Numbered from the stretch's first letter, positions 35,050 to 44,592 are shown. The stretch: DNA of 64,000 nucleotides from Aestuariivivens insulae (GCF_022662195.1 NZ_JAKMCS010000007.1:124001-188000), one strand, 5' to 3'. Program-made: numbers and translations. The notes: a model not told the origin generated them from the letters alone.

Positions 35050-37155
35050 ATGGAGAATATTGAAAAGCGTTTTAAATACGTAGATTATCTTTGGGATGAT
35101 GGAAAAGCAGCATCTCTTGGTGATAATCAAGTAGATTTATTTTTATACAGATCAAATATTCTGGGTGCAGACCTTAGAATTACAAACTATGGCGGGGGAA
35201 ATACCAGCTGTAAGACCATTGAGAAGGATCCCTTGACCAATGAAGAGGTTGAGGTCATGTGGGTTAAAGGTTCTGGAGGTGATATAGGTACCTTGACGCG
35301 TTCTGGTATTGCTGGTTTGTATACTGGTAGATTAAGGGATTTAAAAAACGTATATCAAGGGCTTCATGACGAAGATCGTATGGTTGGTCTATTTAACCAT
35401 TGTATTTTTGATTTGGAAAGTAAAGCACCTTCCATTGATACGCCATTACATGGTTTATTACCTTTTGCCCATATCGATCATTTACATCCCGATGCACTTA
35501 TCGCAGTAGCTGCTGCTGAGGACAGTGAGAAAGTAACTAAAGAGATTTGGGGAGACACCATGGGATGGGTGCCATGGCAGCGTCCAGGGTTTGACCTAGG
35601 ATTGCAATTGGAAAAATGCCTAGCTGAAAACCCTGGTATTAGAGGAATTGTTTTAGGGAGCCATGGTTTGTTTACCTGGGGCGATACTTCCTATGAGTGC
35701 TATGTTAATAGTTTGGAAGTAATTGAAATGGCATCCCAGTATATCGATGACAAGATTGCTGAAAAAGGAAGCGTTTTTGGTGGCCAAAAGGTACAAAGTC
35801 TACCAAAAGAAGAGCGTCAGGAAAAAGCTGCTCAATTAATGCCACTCTTAAGAGGTTTGTGTTCTTCGGAAAATAGAATGATCGGTCATTTCTCAGATAC
35901 CGATGTGGTAATGGAATACATTAACAGTAACGACATTGAAAGGTTGGCTCCAATGGGGACTTCTTGCCCGGATCACTTCCTAAGGACTAAAATCCAACCA
36001 TTGGTATTGGACTTGGATAAAGACGAAGATTTATCGGATTCTGAAGCTGTTTTAAAGAAATTGGAACCGGCATTTGAAGCCTATAGGCAAGAATACGAAG
36101 GTTATTACAATACTTGTAAGAGAGATAACAGTCCGGCCATGCGTGATCCTAACCCTGTTATAATAATCTATCCAGGAGTAGGGATGTTCAGTTTTGCCAA
36201 AAACAAGCAGACCACGCGTGTAGCAAGTGAGTTTTATATTAACGCTATTAATGTTATGCGCGGGGCAGAGGCAATTAGTGCCTATACGTCCTTGCCTAGA
36301 CAAGAAGCTTTCGATATAGAATACTGGTTACTGGAAGAAGCTAAATTACAGCGTATGCCCAAGGAAAAACCACTGTCGCGCAAAGTAGCTTTAATTACTG
36401 GTGCAGGAGGCGGAATAGGGAAAGCCATTGCCGATAAATTAGCAGAGGAAGGAGCCAATGTGGTGTTGACAGATATTGCAGAAGATAGACTAATAAAGGC
36501 CAATGCAACCTACAAAAGAGACGTTTCAACTTATGCCGTTTGCGATGTGACCAATACAGAGTCTATTTCAGCAGCATATAAAAAAGCATGTGTTGAATTT
36601 GGAGGTGTCGATATTATAGTGCACAGTGCTGGATTGGCCATTTCTAAACCATTAGAAGAAACTACAGATAAGGATTGGAATATTTTGCAAAACATTCTAG
36701 TAAAGGGTCAGTTCGACCTAGCCAAGCAAGGTGTCGCAATAATGCGCAAACAAGGGCTGGGGGGCGATTATATTTCCATTGCCAGTAAAAACGGATTGGT
36801 ATCTGGGCCTAATAATGTGGCCTATGGAACTGCAAAAGCTGCACAGCAACACATGACCCGTTTATTGGCCGCCGAGTTAGGAAAAGACCATATTAGAGTG
36901 AATACGGTAAACCCAGATGGGGTTATTGTTGGAAGCAAGATATGGGAAGGCGATTGGGCAGCTGGTAGAGCGAAAGCCTATGGTATTACCGTAGAGGAAT
37001 TACCGGCGCACTACGCAAAAAGAAATTTATTAAATGAAATTATATATCCAGAAGATATTGCAAATGGCGTTTTTGCCTGTGTAGGAGTTTTGGATAAAAC
37101 AACAGGAAATATTATTAATGTTGATGGTGGGATGGCTAATGCATTTGTGAGATGA
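35050..37155 (+). CDS. rhaEW: bifunctional rhamnulose-1-phosphate aldolase / L-lactaldehyde dehydrogenase
   Basis: A 701-residue fusion. Residues 1-about 420 form a class II aldolase domain with NYGGGNTSCK, the zinc-binding HIDHLHPDALIA and LGSHGLFTWGD. Residues about 430-701 form a short-chain dehydrogenase with the nucleotide loop TGAGGGIGKAIA, the active-site YGTAKAAQQHMTR and a C-terminal NVDGGMANAF. This architecture is that of RhaEW (YuxG) enzymes, which cleave L-rhamnulose-1-phosphate to dihydroxyacetone phosphate and L-lactaldehyde and oxidise the aldehyde to L-lactate with NAD. It is the first gene of the rhamnose operon, with a regulon box upstream. A hairpin terminator follows, so transcription of the next gene may be partly independent. 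Confidence 0.93.
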   Translation: MENIEKRFKYVDYLWDDGKAASLGDNQVDLFLYRSNILGADLRITNYGGGNTSCKTIEKDPLTNEEVEVMWVKGSGGDIGTLTRSGIAGLYTGRLRDLKNVYQGLHDEDRMVGLFNHCIFDLESKAPSIDTPLHGLLPFAHIDHLHPDALIAVAAAEDSEKVTKEIWGDTMGWVPWQRPGFDLGLQLEKCLAENPGIRGIVLGSHGLFTWGDTSYECYVNSLEVIEMASQYIDDKIAEKGSVFGGQKVQSLPKEERQEKAAQLMPLLRGLCSSENRMIGHFSDTDVVMEYINSNDIERLAPMGTSCPDHFLRTKIQPLVLDLDKDEDLSDSEAVLKKLEPAFEAYRQEYEGYYNTCKRDNSPAMRDPNPVIIIYPGVGMFSFAKNKQTTRVASEFYINAINVMRGAEAISAYTSLPRQEAFDIEYWLLEEAKLQRMPKEKPLSRKVALITGAGGGIGKAIADKLAEEGANVVLTDIAEDRLIKANATYKRDVSTYAVCDVTNTESISAAYKKACVEFGGVDIIVHSAGLAISKPLEETTDKDWNILQNILVKGQFDLAKQGVAIMRKQGLGGDYISIASKNGLVSGPNNVAYGTAKAAQQHMTRLLAAELGKDHIRVNTVNPDGVIVGSKIWEGDWAAGRAKAYGITVEELPAHYAKRNLLNEIIYPEDIANGVFACVGVLDKTTGNIINVDGGMANAFVR

Positions 37156-37194
37156 TATGTAATAGGGTAAGAATAGTTTGGTTTAGTTAGTTGT

Positions 37195-37243
37195 AAAAGA
37201 AAACTTCCATAACTTTATTATAATTTTATGGGAGTTTCTTTTC
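37195..37243 (+). terminator. hairpin terminator after rhaEW
   Basis: An imperfect stem of about 15 bp pairs AAGAAAACTTCCATAA (37197-37212) with TTATGGGAGTTTCTT (37226-37240), ending in TTTT. It starts 39 bp after the rhaEW stop. A separate palindrome, GTTAATTAAC (37279-37288), lies further on before rhaI. Confidence 0.6.
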
Positions 37244-37353
37244 TAAGTTGGCTTAATAATGTAATATGGTCACATATGGTTAATTAACGAACTAACAGAA
37301 GGTGAATAAAGGCAACATTTCACCTAACTGATAATCATTAAAAATTTAAAGGA

Positions 37354-38634
37354 ATGAAAATTCAAAAAGAACAGATAGTCGATTGTAACACACACTATTT
37401 AAAAAGCCATGAGGAAAACTACGATTTTTTGGCAAATAAACTAAACAATTTAGGGCATGATGTTTCTGGGATAGTGTCAAAATTGGCCGACTTTCAGGTT
37501 GCTATACCAAGTTGGGCCTTGGGAGCTGGAGGGACACGATTTGGGAGATTCTCGTTTTATGGGGAACCGTCAAGCTTAGAACAAAAAATAGAGGATATAG
37601 GTGTTATTCATAGCTTAACCCAAACAGCAGGAGCAGTTTCGTTGCATATTCCTTGGGATATTCCCTCAGACTATGCCGCTATTAAAGAAAAGGCCAATAG
37701 TTTGGATATTAAGTTTGACTCTGTTAATTCAAATACATTTCAGGATCAAAAGGATGCTATTGAAAGTTATAAATACGGTTCCTTGAGCAATGTTAGCCAA
37801 GCAGTAAGGGATCAGGCCATTCAGCATAATCTAGATGTTATTAATATTGGCGATAAATTAGGGTCCAAAAGTTTAACGGTTTGGTTGGCAGATGGTTCTT
37901 GCTTTCCTGGGCAGAATAACTTTCAAACAGCCTTACAAAATACAGAAGACAGCTTAAAGGCTATTTATAAAAGATTGCCCAACGATTGGTCAATGCTTAT
38001 AGAGTACAAGCCTTACGAACCAAACTTTTATAGTACCGTTATTCAAGATTGGGGAACCTCATTTATGTTGGCCAATGCCTGTGGTGATAAAGCATATACC
38101 TTAGTGGATTTAGGGCATCATTTACCGAACTCTAACATAGAACAGATTGTTTCCATTTTAATGCTGAGAGGTAAACTAGGAGGATTCCATTTTAATGACA
38201 GTAAGTATGGTGACGACGATTTAACTGTTGGTAGTATTAAACCTTATGCCCTATTCTTAATATTCAATGAGTTGGTTTATGGCATGCAGAACAATCCGCA
38301 AAACCCTGATCTGGCATGGATGATAGATGCAAGTCATAATGTGAAGGATCCCTTAGAAGACTTAATTCAATCTTTAGAGGCCATTCAGGAGGCCTATGCC
38401 AAGGCACTTTTGATAGACCAAGACGAGTTAAGAGTCGCTCAAACAAACAACGATGTTGTAAAATGCCAGGAAATTTTACAAGGGGCGTATAGAACAGATG
38501 TTAGGCCCTTATTGGAAAAGGCCCGTTTAAGTAGAGGGGGAGCGTTAAATCCTATACACGCTTATCGTGCTTTGGACATAAGAGGTGGATTGATTGCTGA
38601 ACGAGGGAAAAACACTGTGGCTACCGGTCTATAG
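37354..38634 (+). CDS. rhaI: L-rhamnose isomerase (RhaI type)
   Basis: This 426-residue TIM-barrel protein has IPSWALGAGGTRFGRF near residue 50, SLHIPWDIPSD, the metal-ligand stretches LIEYKPYEPNFYST, LVDLGHHLPNSNIEQ, GGFHFNDSKYGDDDL and WMIDASHNVKDP. These fit the Pseudomonas stutzeri-type L-rhamnose isomerase rather than E. coli RhaA. It converts L-rhamnose to L-rhamnulose using divalent metals. Length is normal. It precedes the kinase by 10 bp, so they are cotranscribed. The enzyme is cytoplasmic, and together with kinase and RhaEW it completes the phosphorylated route. Confidence 0.93.
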   Translation: MKIQKEQIVDCNTHYLKSHEENYDFLANKLNNLGHDVSGIVSKLADFQVAIPSWALGAGGTRFGRFSFYGEPSSLEQKIEDIGVIHSLTQTAGAVSLHIPWDIPSDYAAIKEKANSLDIKFDSVNSNTFQDQKDAIESYKYGSLSNVSQAVRDQAIQHNLDVINIGDKLGSKSLTVWLADGSCFPGQNNFQTALQNTEDSLKAIYKRLPNDWSMLIEYKPYEPNFYSTVIQDWGTSFMLANACGDKAYTLVDLGHHLPNSNIEQIVSILMLRGKLGGFHFNDSKYGDDDLTVGSIKPYALFLIFNELVYGMQNNPQNPDLAWMIDASHNVKDPLEDLIQSLEAIQEAYAKALLIDQDELRVAQTNNDVVKCQEILQGAYRTDVRPLLEKARLSRGGALNPIHAYRALDIRGGLIAERGKNTVATGL

Positions 38635-38644
38635 AGCATTTGAC

Positions 38645-40030
38645 ATGAAACAGAAAGTAACAGCGGTTTTTGATATTGGGAAGACAAATAAAAAGTTTTT
38701 CCTGTTTGACAAAGACTTCAAAGAGGTTCACAAGGAATATATTTCATTTGATGAAATACAGGATGAGGATGGACATCCAACCGAAAACCTTCCAGCCTTA
38801 AAAGAATGGTTAAAAGGGGTGTTCGATAGGATCTTGGAGGAGAAAAAATTCATTGTAAAGGCCATAAACTTTTCAACCTATGGTGCCAGTTTTGTGCATA
38901 TAGATGAAAACGGAAGGGTTTTAACGCCGCTATATAACTATACAAAGCCTTTAGATGATAAGGTAGTCAATGCTTTTTTTGAAAAGTACGGCCCCAAAGA
39001 GGAATTTCTTAAAACGACTGGTTGTGCAGATTTAAGTATGTTGAATTCTGGGTTGCAACTCTTCTGGCTAAAGAATGAGAAACCGGAAGTATATAAAAAA
39101 ATAAGGTATTCATTACACCTACCACAATATTTAAGTTATGTGTTTACAGGGATCCCCTTAAGTGAATATACCAGTATAGGGTGTCATACAGCACTCTGGG
39201 ATTATTGCAAAAAGGACTACCACAGTTGGGTCTACAATGAGGGGCTCGATGAAATATTGCCGCCAATAGTTTCTACCGAGACCAGCATCAATATGAATTA
39301 CAATGGTAATCGTATAAAAATTGGTGTTGGTATTCACGATAGTTCAGCAGCACTGTTGCCCTACGTTAGAAGTATTAAAAAGAAATTTGTATTGGTGTCT
39401 ACGGGCACGTGGAGCGTTGTTTTTAATCCATTTGCAGTGGACTCTCTTTCAGAGGGTGTTGATAACAAAGATTCTTTAAACTATATGAGAATAAATGGAA
39501 AACCTGTTAAGGCAACCCGTATGTTTTTAGGGAACGAATATAAACTTCAAGTGTCAAAACTTGACAGACTTTTTGGTGTTGATGGTGATTTTCACCGTTC
39601 GGTAAAATTTGATTATGATATCTATCTAGAGATCATCAAAGATTTTAAATATTGTTTCCATTGGGAGAGTATCTCAGATGCTAATATGCCTAAGAAAACC
39701 CAAATGGTATACCAAAAATATGAGCATGCCTATCATCAATTAATGATCGAACTTGTGATGTTGCAGGTAAAATGTATTAAGGACACCATAGGAGATAATG
39801 GTATTGAAAGGATATATGTGGATGGTGGTTTTAGTGACAATGATATTTATATTAAGCTCTTGTCCCATTACTTCAGGGGAAAAAAATTGAGCACTACAGA
39901 TGCATCGTTGGGGTCGGCTTTAGGAGCAGCTATTTCAATTTCTGACAATAAACTCAACTCAAAATTTTTAAAAAAGAATTATGCCCTTAAAAAGCATGTG
40001 CCTTTTATTGTAAGTGGTGAAGTTGAATAG
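38645..40030 (+). CDS. rhaK: rhamnulokinase-type FGGY carbohydrate kinase
   Basis: From the ATG at 38645 the protein is 461 residues, starting MKQKVTAVFDIGKTNKKFF, the FGGY phosphate-1 motif (DIGKTNKK). The longer reading from 38594 would overlap rhaI and is rejected. Other FGGY features are INFSTYGASFVHID, VGIHDSSAALLPY, FVLVSTGTWSVVFNPF and IYVDGGFSDNDIY. It phosphorylates a ketose at C1, here L-rhamnulose by context between rhamnose isomerase and aldolase genes. It belongs to the divergent Bacteroidota/Proteobacteria FGGY branch rather than close to E. coli RhaB, so fuculokinase activity is also possible. Confidence 0.88.
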   Translation: MKQKVTAVFDIGKTNKKFFLFDKDFKEVHKEYISFDEIQDEDGHPTENLPALKEWLKGVFDRILEEKKFIVKAINFSTYGASFVHIDENGRVLTPLYNYTKPLDDKVVNAFFEKYGPKEEFLKTTGCADLSMLNSGLQLFWLKNEKPEVYKKIRYSLHLPQYLSYVFTGIPLSEYTSIGCHTALWDYCKKDYHSWVYNEGLDEILPPIVSTETSINMNYNGNRIKIGVGIHDSSAALLPYVRSIKKKFVLVSTGTWSVVFNPFAVDSLSEGVDNKDSLNYMRINGKPVKATRMFLGNEYKLQVSKLDRLFGVDGDFHRSVKFDYDIYLEIIKDFKYCFHWESISDANMPKKTQMVYQKYEHAYHQLMIELVMLQVKCIKDTIGDNGIERIYVDGGFSDNDIYIKLLSHYFRGKKLSTTDASLGSALGAAISISDNKLNSKFLKKNYALKKHVPFIVSGEVE

Positions 40031-40077
40031 GATTGTCTTATAATCAAGGCTTTAAGCCTCAGTAATAAATTTTTAAA

Positions 40078-41367
40078 ATGTCCAAAAGTATAACATTGAT
40101 ACATCCAAGAGATCAAATTACTGAGATTATCAGTAGGATTTATAAACGCGGAATGACAACTACCTCTGGAGGTAATATATCAATTCTAGATAATAACGGA
40201 GATATATGGGTTACACCATCGGCCATAGACAAGGGGTCATTACGGGCCTCAGATATAATCTGTGTTAAAAGAGATGGAACCGTCTTAGGGAAGCACAGGC
40301 CATCATCGGAGTTTCCATTTCACAGAGCTATTTATGAGTCAAGACCGGATATCAGATCTGTTATTCATGCTCATCCACCAGCTTTAGTGTCGTTCAGTAT
40401 TGTTCGCCAAATACCCAATACTAATATTATTTCTCAGGCAAAACATATCTGTGGTCCAATAGGATATGCGAGATATAGGTTGCCAGGGAGTGAGGATTTA
40501 GGTGATGTTATAGCCGATGAATTTAAAAAAGGGTACAAGGCCATAATTATGGAAAATCATGGTACGGTACTGGGAGGCAGTGATCTAACGGATGCCTTTG
40601 AACGTTTCGAGGCTTTGGAATTCTGCGCAAGAACGATTTTATATGGGTCTCAAATAGGAACCCCCAATTACCTAAGCGATGATCAGATTGATGAATTTGA
40701 ATCACAGGCAACTGGTGTCTTGCCGGAAATGAAAGAAACGGCATACCCTTCAGATGAAGTAGAAAAGCGTCTAGAGATATGCAAGATTGTACAACGTTCT
40801 TGTCAACAAGGGCTAATGATAAGTTCCTATGGTACTGTATCGATGCGATGGAAGGATAATGATTTTTTGATCACACCAACAAACATAAACCGGTGGGATA
40901 TGGATGTGGATGACATTGTTCAGATCAAAAGAGGACAAAGAGAGGCTGGAAAATTACCAAGTAGGGCGGCATGGATTCATCAGGAAATTTACAATCGTAA
41001 TCCAAAGGTGAACTCCATTATTATGACACAATCCCCTTATTTAATGGCTTTCGGGGTTACCAAAAGTTATTTAAATGTGCGTACAATTCCAGAGAGTTGG
41101 ATCTTTTTACAGGATATAAAAGCTGTAAAATACGGTACTCATTTCAAAAACAATAATAATTCTTTAATTGTAGATGATTGCCCTACAGCCCTTATCATAG
41201 AAAATGATTCTGTTATCATTACAGGAGACAAACTCCTTCAGACTTTTGATTATTTGGAAGTGGCTGAGTTTAGTGCAAAATCCATTGTTCTTGGAAATTC
41301 CTTAGGTGAAATGGTACCTATCAATGACGACCAGGTAGAAGATTTAAGAAAAAAGTTCCTTAGTTAA
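40078..41367 (+). CDS. two-domain class II aldolase/adducin protein with degenerate second domain
   Basis: A 429-residue protein with two tandem class II aldolase domains. Domain 1 (about 5-210) keeps the catalytic set: GGNIS, E78 (PSSEFPFH), zinc ligands H97 and H99 (HAHPP) and H161 (ENHGTV). Domain 2 (about 225-425) aligns but has A297 for E78, M316 and Q318 for the two His, and D376 for H161. It cannot bind zinc in the usual way and is probably structural or regulatory. The active half could cleave fuculose-1-phosphate-like or rhamnulonate-like substrates. Since RhaEW already has the rhamnulose-1-phosphate aldolase, this protein may serve another deoxysugar. It is cotranscribed with lldD (gap 4 bp). 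Confidence 0.85.
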   Translation: MSKSITLIHPRDQITEIISRIYKRGMTTTSGGNISILDNNGDIWVTPSAIDKGSLRASDIICVKRDGTVLGKHRPSSEFPFHRAIYESRPDIRSVIHAHPPALVSFSIVRQIPNTNIISQAKHICGPIGYARYRLPGSEDLGDVIADEFKKGYKAIIMENHGTVLGGSDLTDAFERFEALEFCARTILYGSQIGTPNYLSDDQIDEFESQATGVLPEMKETAYPSDEVEKRLEICKIVQRSCQQGLMISSYGTVSMRWKDNDFLITPTNINRWDMDVDDIVQIKRGQREAGKLPSRAAWIHQEIYNRNPKVNSIIMTQSPYLMAFGVTKSYLNVRTIPESWIFLQDIKAVKYGTHFKNNNNSLIVDDCPTALIIENDSVIITGDKLLQTFDYLEVAEFSAKSIVLGNSLGEMVPINDDQVEDLRKKFLS

Positions 41368-41371
41368 AGTT

Positions 41372-42520
41372 ATGGCAATAAAATTTGATACACGCTATCC
41401 GTCGATAGATGACTTAAGAGTTAAAGCTCAAAAAAAAATACCAAAATTTGCCTTTGAATATTTGGATGGTGGTTGTAATGAAGATGTTAATTTGATAAGA
41501 AATACTGCCGAATTAAGAGAAGTGCAATTAAAACCAAATTATTTAAGAAAGCATCATGGGTCTTCCTTAAAGACTAAATTATTTGGCATAGAATATGATG
41601 CACCTTTCGGAATCGCTCCTGTTGGACTTCAAGGACTAATGTGGCCTAATTCTCCAGAAATTTTAGCTCAAGCAGCTTTTGAACACAATATTCCCTTTAT
41701 TCTTAGTACGGTTACTACCACAAGTATAGAGCGTGCCAGTGAAATAACCGAGGGTAAGTCATGGTTCCAGTTATATCACCCCACAGAGGAGAGATTAAGA
41801 GACCACATTATTAAGAGGGCCGAAGTCGCTGGATGCCCTGTATTGGTTATTTTATGTGATGTTCCAACGTTTGGTTTCAGGCCTAGGGACATAAGAAATG
41901 GCTTGGCGATGCCTCCTAAAATGACCCTGAGCAATATTTTACAGGTATTCGGAAGACCTCATTGGGCGTTCCAAACTTTAAAATATGGACAGCCCAATTT
42001 CGAAACTTTGAAGCCTTATATGCCAAAGGGATTGGACTTAAAACAGCTTGGTAAATTTATGGATGAGACCTTTAGTGGACGTCTAAATGAAGAAAAAATC
42101 AAACCCATAAGGGATATGTGGAAAGGTAAGTTGGTGCTAAAAGGAGTTGCGTCGGAATATGATACAGAAGAGGCCATTCGATTGGGAATAGATGGTATTA
42201 TTGTTTCCAATCATGGTGGTCGTCAATTGGATGCAGGGCAGTCTACTATTAAGCCTCTACCAACTATTGTAAAAAAATATGGAGATCAGATAGAAGTAAT
42301 GATGGATAGTGGTATTCGTTCGGGGCCTGATGTGGCCAGAGCAATGGCCTGTGGTGCAAAATTCACCTTTATGGGACGTTCCTTCATGTATGGTGTTTCT
42401 GCCCTTGGTAAAAAAGGCGGAAATCATACCATATCCTTGTTAAAAACAGAACTACAGCAAGTTATGGAACAACTATGTTGTGAAAAGACAACTGATTTTC
42501 CAGAGCATTTGGCGGAATAG
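41372..42520 (+). CDS. lldD: FMN-dependent L-lactate dehydrogenase / alpha-hydroxy-acid oxidase
   Basis: This 382-residue TIM-barrel flavoprotein has FEYLDGGCNEDVNLIRN, FGIAPVGLQGLMWPN, SWFQLYHP, LVLKGVASEYDTEEA, and the active-site IIVSNHGGRQLDAGQ with the catalytic His and Arg, then VMMDSGIRSGPDVARAMACGA and FMGRSFMYG. These are the standard residues of the LldD/glycolate oxidase family. It would oxidise L-lactate, the end product of RhaEW, to pyruvate and pass electrons to the membrane quinone pool. Its place 4 bp after the aldolase supports that link. Other 2-hydroxy acids remain possible substrates. Confidence 0.92.
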   Translation: MAIKFDTRYPSIDDLRVKAQKKIPKFAFEYLDGGCNEDVNLIRNTAELREVQLKPNYLRKHHGSSLKTKLFGIEYDAPFGIAPVGLQGLMWPNSPEILAQAAFEHNIPFILSTVTTTSIERASEITEGKSWFQLYHPTEERLRDHIIKRAEVAGCPVLVILCDVPTFGFRPRDIRNGLAMPPKMTLSNILQVFGRPHWAFQTLKYGQPNFETLKPYMPKGLDLKQLGKFMDETFSGRLNEEKIKPIRDMWKGKLVLKGVASEYDTEEAIRLGIDGIIVSNHGGRQLDAGQSTIKPLPTIVKKYGDQIEVMMDSGIRSGPDVARAMACGAKFTFMGRSFMYGVSALGKKGGNHTISLLKTELQQVMEQLCCEKTTDFPEHLAE

Positions 42521-42548
42521 TTTTTTTGACGGATTTTTAGGAATCGAG

Positions 42549-42565
42549 ACCATACAGTACAGGAT
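42549..42565 (+). promoter_or_regulatory. putative PUL/rhamnose regulon box E (upstream of transporter)
   Basis: ACCATA-CAGT-ACAGGAT, all 17 bases identical to the site before rhaEW. It lies 101 nt upstream of the NCS1-type transporter gene and 28 nt after the lldD stop. Confidence 0.65.
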
Positions 42566-42666
42566 GGACTATTATTTTTAACCATATACTTTAGTAGGTA
42601 TAAATGGTATTTTATAAAGCTACTTTATGGCTTTATTATAAGTCTTAAACAAGTTAAAATTTAAAT

Positions 42667-44079
42667 ATGACACAATATCACCATGAAGAGGATATTTTAG
42701 AAGAAATGTCTGGAGGAGAATTCGAAAGGGTGCCAGTTCCTCAATCGAAGCTTAAAGGCTGGAAAAGTTTTATTGGAATGTATGCTGGAGAACATGCTGC
42801 TGGAACAGAGTTTATGATTGGGCCTTTGTTTTTAACTGCAGGTGTGAGTGCTTTCGATTTAATAGTTGGTTTGTTATTGGGTAATTTATTGGCAGTACTT
42901 AGTTGGAGGTTTTTAACTGCTGAAATTGCAGTTAAAAATAGGTTGACCCTTTATTATCAATTAGAAAAAATTTGTGGTAAAAAATTAGTAACAGGATATA
43001 ATTTGGCAAATGGTGTTTTATTCTGTTTTTTGGCAGGAGCTATGATTACGGTTTCAGCAACAGCCGTTGGTATACCTTTTGATATGCCCATGCCAAAACT
43101 TACCGATACAATGCCCAACGGAATTACTTGGATTGTCATAGTCATAATAATTGGAGCTGTAATATCCATAATCGCTGCTAGAGGATATGATACAGTTTCT
43201 AAAGCGGCAAATTGGATGTCTCCTGTGATAGTGATTGCATTTGTAGCTTGTGGAATTGTTGCTTTAAATCAGTTGGGCGTTTCAAGTTTATCTGAATTTT
43301 GGGATCTTTGGGGAGAGGGCTCAGAACCATTTCCTGGGCAAATAAAATTTACCTTTTGGCATGTTGTAATTTGGTCTTGGTTTGCCAATGCCGCAATGCA
43401 TATAGGAATGTCGGATTTATCCGTTTTTAGATTTGCTAAAGAAGCCAAGGCTGGTTGGGCAACGGCAGCAGGAATGTATGTTGGGCATTATATGGCGTGG
43501 ATAGCAGCTGCTTTATTATATGCTGTGTATTTAAAATCACCTGAGGCACAGGCCATTTTGAGTAGTGGCGAAGCACCTCCGGTAGCCCCTGGTCCATTGG
43601 CTCATAATGCCATAGGTGTTTTAGGGATAATTGCTGTGGTTTTGGCCGGTTGGACAACTGCAAATCCCACTATATATAGGGCTGGTTTAGCATTTCAGGC
43701 GATTTTACCTAAATTGTCAACGGTAAAAGTTACCATTTTGGCGGGAACTGTTGCCACTATTGCTGGTTTATTCCCTGCCTTTGCAATGAAGCTTTTGGGA
43801 TTTGTAGCACTATATGGTTTTATATTGGCACCGTTTGGAGCGATTATCGTATTTGAGCATTTCTTTTATAAAAAAGCTGGTATTGTAAAAAATTATGCTG
43901 ATGTTGCTAAACTTTCGTTCAACAAATCAGTATTTTGGGCATGGGTCATTAGTTTTGGAATATTCTATTTTATATCGATCCAATTTAATGTATTCTTATC
44001 ATTTGTTACCCTTCCGGCATGGCTAATGTGTGGTGTGCTTTTCTTGATTTTTAGTAAAATATTTCAAAAAAAAGTTTGA
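42667..44079 (+). CDS. NCS1-type (purine-cytosine permease-like) membrane transporter
   Basis: A 470-residue protein with about 12 hydrophobic segments. The helix 1 region, SFIGMYAGEHAAGTEFMIGPLFLTAG, and the central block WTTANPTIYRAGLAFQAILP fit the nucleobase:cation symporter-1 (PF02133) fold. Known members carry cytosine, purines, allantoin, hydantoin or thiamine. Here no nucleobase gene is nearby, it follows the rhamnose operon, and it has a copy of the regulon box 101 nt upstream that is identical to that of rhaEW. I therefore infer that it may import L-rhamnose or another ulvan-derived monosaccharide. That would be an unusual substrate for this family. No other obvious rhamnose transporter lies in the window. 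Confidence 0.83.
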   Translation: MTQYHHEEDILEEMSGGEFERVPVPQSKLKGWKSFIGMYAGEHAAGTEFMIGPLFLTAGVSAFDLIVGLLLGNLLAVLSWRFLTAEIAVKNRLTLYYQLEKICGKKLVTGYNLANGVLFCFLAGAMITVSATAVGIPFDMPMPKLTDTMPNGITWIVIVIIIGAVISIIAARGYDTVSKAANWMSPVIVIAFVACGIVALNQLGVSSLSEFWDLWGEGSEPFPGQIKFTFWHVVIWSWFANAAMHIGMSDLSVFRFAKEAKAGWATAAGMYVGHYMAWIAAALLYAVYLKSPEAQAILSSGEAPPVAPGPLAHNAIGVLGIIAVVLAGWTTANPTIYRAGLAFQAILPKLSTVKVTILAGTVATIAGLFPAFAMKLLGFVALYGFILAPFGAIIVFEHFFYKKAGIVKNYADVAKLSFNKSVFWAWVISFGIFYFISIQFNVFLSFVTLPAWLMCGVLFLIFSKIFQKKV

Positions 44080-44534
44080 TTAATCCAGGATGTGGTTTTT
44101 AGAACTCTTATCTACCGAATACCGTTTTAATTTTTCTTTTAACTTGTCTATAATTTTGAGTAGAAATTCAAAGTGTTTGAATTTTCAATAAATGAATACA
44201 AAGAGGAATATGAATATGTTTAGCGAGTTTAATTTATATTTTTTTGTATATTTTAGTATAATAGTAGAAGGCGCAAATTGCTTTTGTTGATGTCTTAATT
44301 GATGTCCTGCTTAAAGGATATAAGGTGTAATATTTTTTAATATCATAGGGTAATGTTTATTATGAAAAACCCGTCCCCCTGATTATTGATTCTACTATTT
44401 TGGGAAACCATCATTAAATAATTTTTTTTACACCGAAGGATAAATCAGTCTAATTGCTATTAAATTAACCTTCAATAAATCGGTTAACACATTTTGTAAG
44501 GAAGGTATAGAGCCATAAAGATAAGCTAGTTGAG

Positions 44535-44553
44535 ACAGGTTTGTATCCTGTCG
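44535..44553 (+). other. tRNA T-arm-like sequence
   Basis: ACAGGTTTGTATCCTGTCG forms a 5-bp stem with a 7-base loop and differs by two bases from what the nearby tRNA fragment would form (GGTTCGAATCCTGTCG). The flanks do not make an acceptor stem, so it is not a tRNA gene. It may be a degenerate secondary attachment site. Confidence 0.4.
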
Positions 44554-44592
44554 ATTATTTCAATATAACTTACTTTGTCAGGTATATCAAAA

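Noticed and set aside
38594-38644. Upstream start for rhamnulokinase
   Set aside because: It overlaps the rhamnose isomerase gene and adds residues before the conserved FGGY start.
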